Under the pieces are notes generated by a model. It saw only the letters and a list, made by a program, of their open reading frames with translations. It ran no database searches and was not told the DNA's origin. From Funneliformis mosseae (taxonomy: Eukaryota > Glomeromycota > Glomeromycetes > Glomerales > Glomeraceae), in assembly GCA_910592005.1 (NCBI GenBank), contig CAJVPP010000754.1, forward strand, positions 1-26,684: a DNA stretch of 26,684 nucleotides, written 5' to 3'. Made by a program: the position numbers and the translations under genes. Every line of letters begins with the position of its first letter. Position 1 is the stretch's first letter. Below are positions 20,950 through 26,684 of this stretch, piece by piece.

Positions 20950-23167
20950 TTATGTAAAAATTTTAGTAGCTTTTAACCATAATTTACTGGGATCTCTTGC
21001 ACTTTCCTCGTCATAGTATAATCTATATTTAGCTGGTTTATAAATGTATTCTATTACATCATCTTTATTGTTAATATCATAAATCTCTTTTATTGTAAAT
21101 GTAAATCTTACTGGAATCTTAAACGGTGGAGGAATTAACCCTTTCAATGTTTCATTTTGTAATAATCCAAAAAAATTAAAATCATTGTATATCGAATCAA
21201 AATCATAAACTTGGCTGCCAGGAAATGAAGCGTAAGATAATGGCGTATCTTTATAACCACCAACGGCAATAGTGCTTACGTTAAATTTTACTGCCATTCG
21301 ATGAGTTATCAACGAACATGACGAACCACAATGCCCATTTGATAATATAACAACATCCTTACTCTTCCACTTGTATTCATTAATGTGTCCTGCTAGCAAT
21401 TTGGTAAATAGAGTAAATCCTTGTGAATTTTTATCCACAAATTTTGATGTAAATGATGTAGGAGTTCCCCCTCTTATGTATGTATTATTACCAATAAATT
21501 CTTCTACAGTGGAAAATGTTTTCCCTGTATTTGGATCTTCGTAACCGACAACGTCAAGGAATGAGGTTGAGTAGACATAATCAAACACAATATTTGCAGC
21601 CCATCTTACTAAATCTTTAGTGTCTGTGCTTGGTGGAATATCGAATGGTATAACATATTCAATTGATTGTGACGTTGCTGCTTCAAATGTTGCTCGTGAC
21701 AATTCAGTAACCACCATATCATTATCGAATGATGGACTAGAGTCTGGAAATAATAAATAAACAAAAAATAATGCTAAAATTACAAATCCTCCACCATTAT
21801 TATGAAAGTCAAGAATGAGCTATTAAAATATAGGAGGAAAGTAAAAGAGAATTATTTAAAAGCTAATTTGATAGTTTATTTTAAATCAAATTAATGACTT
21901 ACATTTGTTACACCTAAATCTTCCAATAAGCTAAATCCAGTTTGTAATTCAAATATTTGGTTAACAATATCACCGTCTGAAGGTTTAACATTTGGAACAA
22001 CCACAACTCCTGTCTTATTATCACTTAATATATAAAAAGTAGCCATCGATGTTGCATGAACTAATTCGCATTCAACCATTGGTTTATTATAAATCTTTGG
22101 TTCAAACATTTTACTAACATCCACAGATTCATCAATGATTTCATTTTTTAGGCAAAATGCATTCCGAAAATCATCTGTTGTATTAAACCTATCATAATAC
22201 TCTGATCCAATCTTCCATTCTCTCGTAAATGTAGTATTTGTATCATTTGCACATAAAAGTGAGTATTCTATTGATGATTTCTCTGGAAGAACATTTCTAA
22301 AAGTGAACATTCGTGAGGAGATTATTCTGTCACCTATCTCATTAATTCTTAAGGATGCTAATGCATCATTAAATCTAACTCCTGAATCTTTTGAAACATC
22401 TAACCTCTCTTCCGCAAATTCTTTGATAACTTCCATTGAAGGTCTTCCATCTATATGTGTCACCTCACAATCAACGTTGTTACTATCTATTTCATCATCG
22501 AATATTTTGATTATTTGCACTCCTTCTTTGTTAATTACTGAATATAATGAAAGTTGTTGGCTATAATTGAATTTTTGGTAACAGAGTGGAAAAAATCTTA
22601 GATGAGGATCTTTCAATTCTGCAATTAAATTGGTGACATTCAACTAAATAATATTTAAGGAAGCCGAATTAAAAAATTAATTTTCAAAATTTAATGAAAA
22701 GGTACTTGGAAAGAATGTTCATTACCATAAATTGAAACTCTGATGTATAATTCTTTAGTAATAATGAATCTAATTCCTTAATCAAATCAACAGATCTGAA
22801 CGAATATCCTTGTTTGGGTTCTTCCTTTGCTTGTGATAAATACACGAAAAATCCTTGAAGCGTTTTCTTTATCGTTTCGATCGTCTATTGACAAAAAAAA
22901 AAAAAATCAACGAAATAAAAATTCATGTACTTTTCCATTTAAAGAACACGCACACTAACTTACGTTTTCGGCAATCTCCCTGTCATAAGGAAATGCTTCA
23001 AAGCATGCCTTCACGTCAGAATAATTTGCGCTAAATTCCGGGTCCCTGTTAGATTGTTCATATCCAGTGGATATTCTCGCACATGCATCATCATTATTTG
23101 TGTCACGTGAAAACCCAGATGGTGATGTTATCAACACGAAAATTAATGTAAATATAAATGATTTCAT
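20950..23167 (-). CDS. Secreted S41 (CPAF-like) serine protease, 4 exons, 657 aa
   Basis: Exons on the minus strand: 23167-22964, 22884-22726, 22643-21903, 21819-20950, joined by three GT-AG introns of 79-83 bp, all phase 0. Residues 1-20 form a signal peptide (MKSFIFTLIFVLITSPSGFS), so the product should enter the secretory pathway; many N-x-S/T sites fit that. Residues 131-137 read LKDPHLR, resembling the conserved D-x-H motif that carries the catalytic histidine in tail-specific proteases (candidate His135). Residues 369-379 read LILDFHNNGGG, the glycine-rich strand-loop typical of S41. Residues 528-537 read SNGHCGSSCS; the serine nucleophile is expected here (Ser534 or Ser535), between two cysteines as in fungal CPAF-like members. 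The third catalytic residue was not assigned. The exon 1 ATG is supported by the signal peptide and by loss of the same codon in the decayed copy at 2411-2841. The substrate is unknown. It belongs to a family I associate with expansion in Rhizophagus. Confidence 0.88.
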
Positions 23168-24050
23168 GTTTTATTTTATTCTTGTTTTATTAAATTAATT
23201 TTAGGAAACGATAGCAAAACAGGCATGCAATTTATATCTTTTTCTTAACATTGATCTTCTACCCTCATTTTTTTTCTCACAACCTGGCTTCATAATGATG
23301 TGATCGAAAAACTATTCAAAAATGAAATTTTGAATAAAGCCACACGATAGCTAAGGAAAAGCTTAGTTTGGGAATTTCTTAATCTTTTATTATAAGGGCT
23401 ATCAAGCTCATATTTAATAGTTGAGGTTAGACTCACAAGAAGGAATACAGTCATAATAAGATCATTGATGATTATTTGCTAAGAGAAATGAGGCGGTACC
23501 CTGCGCAGCGCAAAAAAAAAAAAAAAAAATTCACTTAACTCAGCTTTCTATCCGGTAAGATTTTAAATAATATCACGGCCACAACGGAAAACGGAAAGGA
23601 GACGGATGAAACAAAAGCCATAGTTATGAAAATTCCTGTTGATCGTCGGTGCGTTGCATGAAAGGTTGGTTCATTTTATTTCATGAACGCGCTCGAAAAC
23701 TAAAAAGAATAATCAAAATGGTCTATCCTGATATTTTGGATGAAACTCACAATGTATTAATTAAGCTAGTTTGTTAATTACATTAACAATAAAGCTAAAA
23801 GACATATTTCTTTAAATAAAATGCTTATTGAGAAACAAGCAAAACATTTTCTTTTAGAACAAGTTTTATAAAAGTCATATCATCATTTTATAGTTATTTC
23901 TTTTCATATTTTGATGTCCTTGTGTAATGTGCTGTGCTGTAAACGTAAACTTGCCTCGTTAAATCACATATCATTATTATTATTTTCATTATCATTTTTC
24001 AGATACATTTTTGTTTTAATTAATTTACTTAATTATAAATTTATAGTCAC
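23168..24050. other. 5' flank of the protease gene
   Basis: The protease promoter should lie within the first few hundred bases right of 23167, but no clear core element was recognised. Parts of this flank match the DNA next to the pseudogene at 2842-3180. A poly-A run at 23512-23529 follows the GC word ctgcgcagcgc. The open frame at 23911-24138 is not gene-like in its first half. Confidence 0.4.
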
Positions 24051-24505
24051 ATGTATCATACCATTTTTGAAATTTTCAATAAAGAAAAGCAAGAAGATGA
24101 TGAATCGGAAGACGCATGTTGCAAAGGACAATGTGTAAAGTTAGCAATGAAAACGATGAACAATGTAAAAATATCTAAATTATTATCGTGAATTAAGAGC
24201 CTACCTGAAAGACTTTACCCAGGATCCAAATATAATAAATCAAGATTTGAATCTGCAACAGAAATAAATGCATCAAAAATCCAGTCAGACAGTGACGTGC
24301 ATGTTAAACCACTTCTGTCTAATTATATACTAAATAAATCTAATAATTTCTTCTGAAGAAATTTCACGACATAATTAACAAATGTTCTCCAGTTATAGCA
24401 CTTGTAAAATTGGAATGCCGACATAGCTATAGCGAAAAGATCTCTCAAAAAAGTTATTCACAAAGAGCCTGATGAACTGCAAGATCTCATAGAATTTGAG
24501 AAAGT
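24051..24505 (+). pseudogene. Coding-like relic of unknown origin
   Basis: From an ATG at 24051 a frame codes for about 46 residues including KEKQEDDESEDACCKGQ and stops at 24189-24191. The same frame reopens at once and reads about 54 more residues of mixed, non-repetitive composition (for example SLPERLYPGSKYNKSRFESA) up to a stop near 24355. After further stops, another segment near 24409-24505 reads NADIAIAKRSLKKVIHKEPD and continues for about 14 residues. Such composition is unlike the Phe/Tyr/Ile/Lys strings that random frames give here. No domain was recognised. Either a decayed gene or transposon ORF, or exons whose introns I failed to place. Confidence 0.3.
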
Positions 24506-26124
24506 AAAATTTTCCTGTAATATTAGTCTATAAACTTCATGATATCATAAAAATGTAATCAACTTACCTTAAGATTCCAGATTTACTATAACACTTCTTG
24601 ACATCTATTAATCAATTGAAGGTGATTGAAAGTATTTAGGATTATTAAAATTAAACATATTAAGACATAAATTTGGTTAAACGAAAATAATAAGCATTAT
24701 TATAATAACATATTAGCTTTACTATAATTAAATGATCGTATGAAACAATATAATGGAGATTTCCGAACAAAGACAATAATAATATGTTTAATAAATTCTT
24801 TCGCCTACTATATGTCAATGTTTTATTTATTCTGATAAAGGGTTTCCTTATTCATAGAATCCGATGAATTAATTTTGAATTGGTGACAAATTTAATATTT
24901 AATTAAAAGTGATTTTTTATGAAATCCTTTCAAAAGTTCAAGTGGTTGGTTAATATTGAAATGACGAAATCACTATTGAGGATTTTTAAATTAGAAGCAA
25001 ACAGGATTATTGATTTCATTTACGTGTATTAATAGTGATTAAAAAAATTTGGAAAGAATATCCTCAAGAATAAGATTTATTTTAAAAAGAAAGTACTCTT
25101 TTTCAAATTTAGTGAATACAGTATTTAAAACCTCCTCAAACTCTTTAAAAGACAGATAAACAAAATATATATTTCACCAGTAAAAAAGACTTCAAAGAAT
25201 AAAATTAAACTGTTATATAAATTTAATGAAAAATGTTAGGATAAAGATCCACTAAAATGGTTGAAACTGTTGATGTTTTTCGCATTAGGATTAGAGATGA
25301 AAATAATATAGATCACAATATACCATACGACAGAAGAACCCAAATCCCGCCCAAATAACCAAGAAATCCAATTGAGGGGTCAATTTATTTTTTCGGATGT
25401 TATCGAAAGAAATACAGTATAAAAGAAATTTTCATAATCAATAACCTTTATTTTTTGCAAATTAATTTCATGGGAATAAATGTAATTTTAAATAGTATTT
25501 TTGTTTCGTGTTGGTTACATTTCGACAAATATCTTCTTTCTGACTTTTCGAATTCGGAATATACTTTGCTAGTGAACATAAAATGACAAATATATTTGCA
25601 ATTTTGTTAAATCAAGATTTTTCGATAGTCAAATAGTTAAAATACTGATTTTTTATGCAATATTTAATTTTCTAATAAATTATGCGCGCGCGAATTTTTT
25701 TTAAAAAAATAAATTTGAATTTTTATTACTTCACAAAGTATAAATATATGAAAAAAAATAAACCAATTAAAGTGTTTATATTAGCGAATTGGATAAGGTA
25801 GTCAGAATATTTCGTAGCTGAGAGTAGTTGAGGAGCTTGTGTATGACTCACTGAGGAATTGCACAGATGGTAAGCTAATTATAATGTATAATCGCAGGAA
25901 ATAGTTGTTTGTAAATTTTAAATACTATAGTTAGCCGCCTGAATTGTTACCCTTATATTAATATTATTCATAAATAATAATTGATTCTTGGAACTTGATT
26001 TTTTCTTTCTTTCTTTCGAATTTACTTGCTTTTCATACTTTTCTTTAAATCATGAAACTTTAACTAAAATGTACTTGTATATAATTAAAACGTGACTTTA
26101 TCAATGGATAATAAGTTCTTATTA
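24506..26124. other. Intergenic region downstream of the kinase gene
   Basis: AT-rich DNA with no open frame or repeat that I can support. The word atggagatttccgaa at 24752-24766 recurs at 19212-19226 beside the hAT-like element, so it may be part of a dispersed repeat. Confidence 0.4.
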
Positions 26125-26684
26125 TTAAATATCAAAATCAAATTTTTTAGAAGTATAACCTATTACATTTAATAATTAATTAGTTTGTAATTAAATTCAA
26201 AACTATTGTTTACTTGATAACTTTTACTTACCATCATTGATGGATTCATTAGAATATAAGTTGGTATTTTTTCTACTTTCTTCTAAGTAATAAAAATAAA
26301 TTAATAGATTCGTCATAATTCAATTACTTAATATGATGACGATTTAAATATACTATACTATTTACCGATAATTATTTGACTTTTAGAATGTTCTTTAGAT
26401 TTTAAAGAGATGGTTGTACCACTTTTATATATAGCACTATCTAAATCATTTTTTATGATAGGTCCAATATTCGGTGATCTTATCATTTTTGTTGGCGACT
26501 TTACTTCATTCAAAATGATTTCCTTAAGAAGATGGAAAATACTCAAAGCTGTTGGTCTTTCATTTGGATCCGAATCCCAACATTGTTGTATTAATTCAAT
26601 GTAACCTACGGGTGCATTTGTAACAATTGGAGGACGATCACCATCAATAATTCGAATCATAAGTTCTGTATCATAGACTTGATC
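26125..26684 (-). CDS. Protein kinase (TKL-type), C-terminal part, cut by the window end
   Basis: The visible minus-strand exons are >26684-26366, 26282-26232 and 26159-26125, giving 134 residues. The first holds the end of a kinase C-lobe: DGDRPPIVTNAPVGYIELIQ then QCWDSDPNERPTA, which is subdomain XI with its invariant arginine, followed by the final helix ending near LLKEIILNE. The sequence is typical of tyrosine-kinase-like Ser/Thr kinases. ATP-binding and catalytic motifs lie beyond the window. A low-complexity Ser/Lys tail follows; the 51-nt exon reads EESRKNTNLYSNESIND and the last 35-nt exon ends GYTSKKFDFDI, a terminus I associate with Rhizophagus kinases. Both splice junctions keep phase 1. 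If intron retention occurred at the first junction, translation would end two codons later at 26358. Probable role: signalling, cytosolic; substrate unknown. Confidence 0.85.

Noticed and set aside
26358..26366. Stop codon at 26358 as the natural end of the kinase
   Set aside because: It lies just past a good donor (gtaaat), and two further phase-compatible exons give a more typical C-terminus; read-through to this stop is kept only as an intron-retention possibility.

Overview
The window looks like nuclear DNA of an AT-rich early-diverging fungus, most plausibly an arbuscular mycorrhizal fungus of the Rhizophagus/Glomus group. Support: genes split by short (67-102 bp) GT-AG introns, long homopolymer and A+T-rich intergenic stretches, and three gene types I associate with expanded families in that lineage (a WD-like/ion-channel fusion, a CPAF-like S41 protease, and a TKL-type kinase with a variable spliced tail). 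The assignment rests on recognising the families, not on a database search. No bacterial operons, CRISPR arrays, tRNAs or rRNAs were recognised.

Layout. 1-129: terminal inverted-repeat end of a pogo/Tigger-like DNA transposon, cut by the window edge. 130-2400: extremely AT-rich DNA with a degenerate 160-bp tandem repeat (about 971-1611) and a small foldback element (1663-1825). 2411-2841: truncated, lesion-bearing copy of the protease gene found 20 kb downstream, same strand. 2842-5947: intergenic. 5948-11466 (+): an intact 11-exon gene for a 1552-residue six-transmembrane ion-channel-like protein with a beta-propeller-like N-terminal half; it includes a 25-nt micro-exon. 11467-13200: intergenic with a 190-bp inverted-repeat element. 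About 13200-15450: an abrupt GC-richer island without convincing open frames, carrying on the minus strand the conserved core of a group I self-splicing intron; most likely organelle-derived DNA in the nucleus (or a chimeric contig). 15450-20949: intergenic, with a 475-bp hAT-like non-autonomous element (18704-19178) and a small foldback. 20950-23167 (-): an intact 4-exon gene for a secreted 657-residue S41/CPAF-like protease. 23168-26124: intergenic, with a coding-like relic near 24051-24505. 26125 to the window end (-): the 3' end of a protein kinase gene with a three-exon C-terminal tail.

The three genes form no visible pathway. What links the window is genome dynamics: duplication and decay of a secreted protease gene, several families of small inverted-repeat elements, satellite-like AT DNA, and an inserted group I intron-bearing fragment. 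The intron-bearing island is the least explained part.
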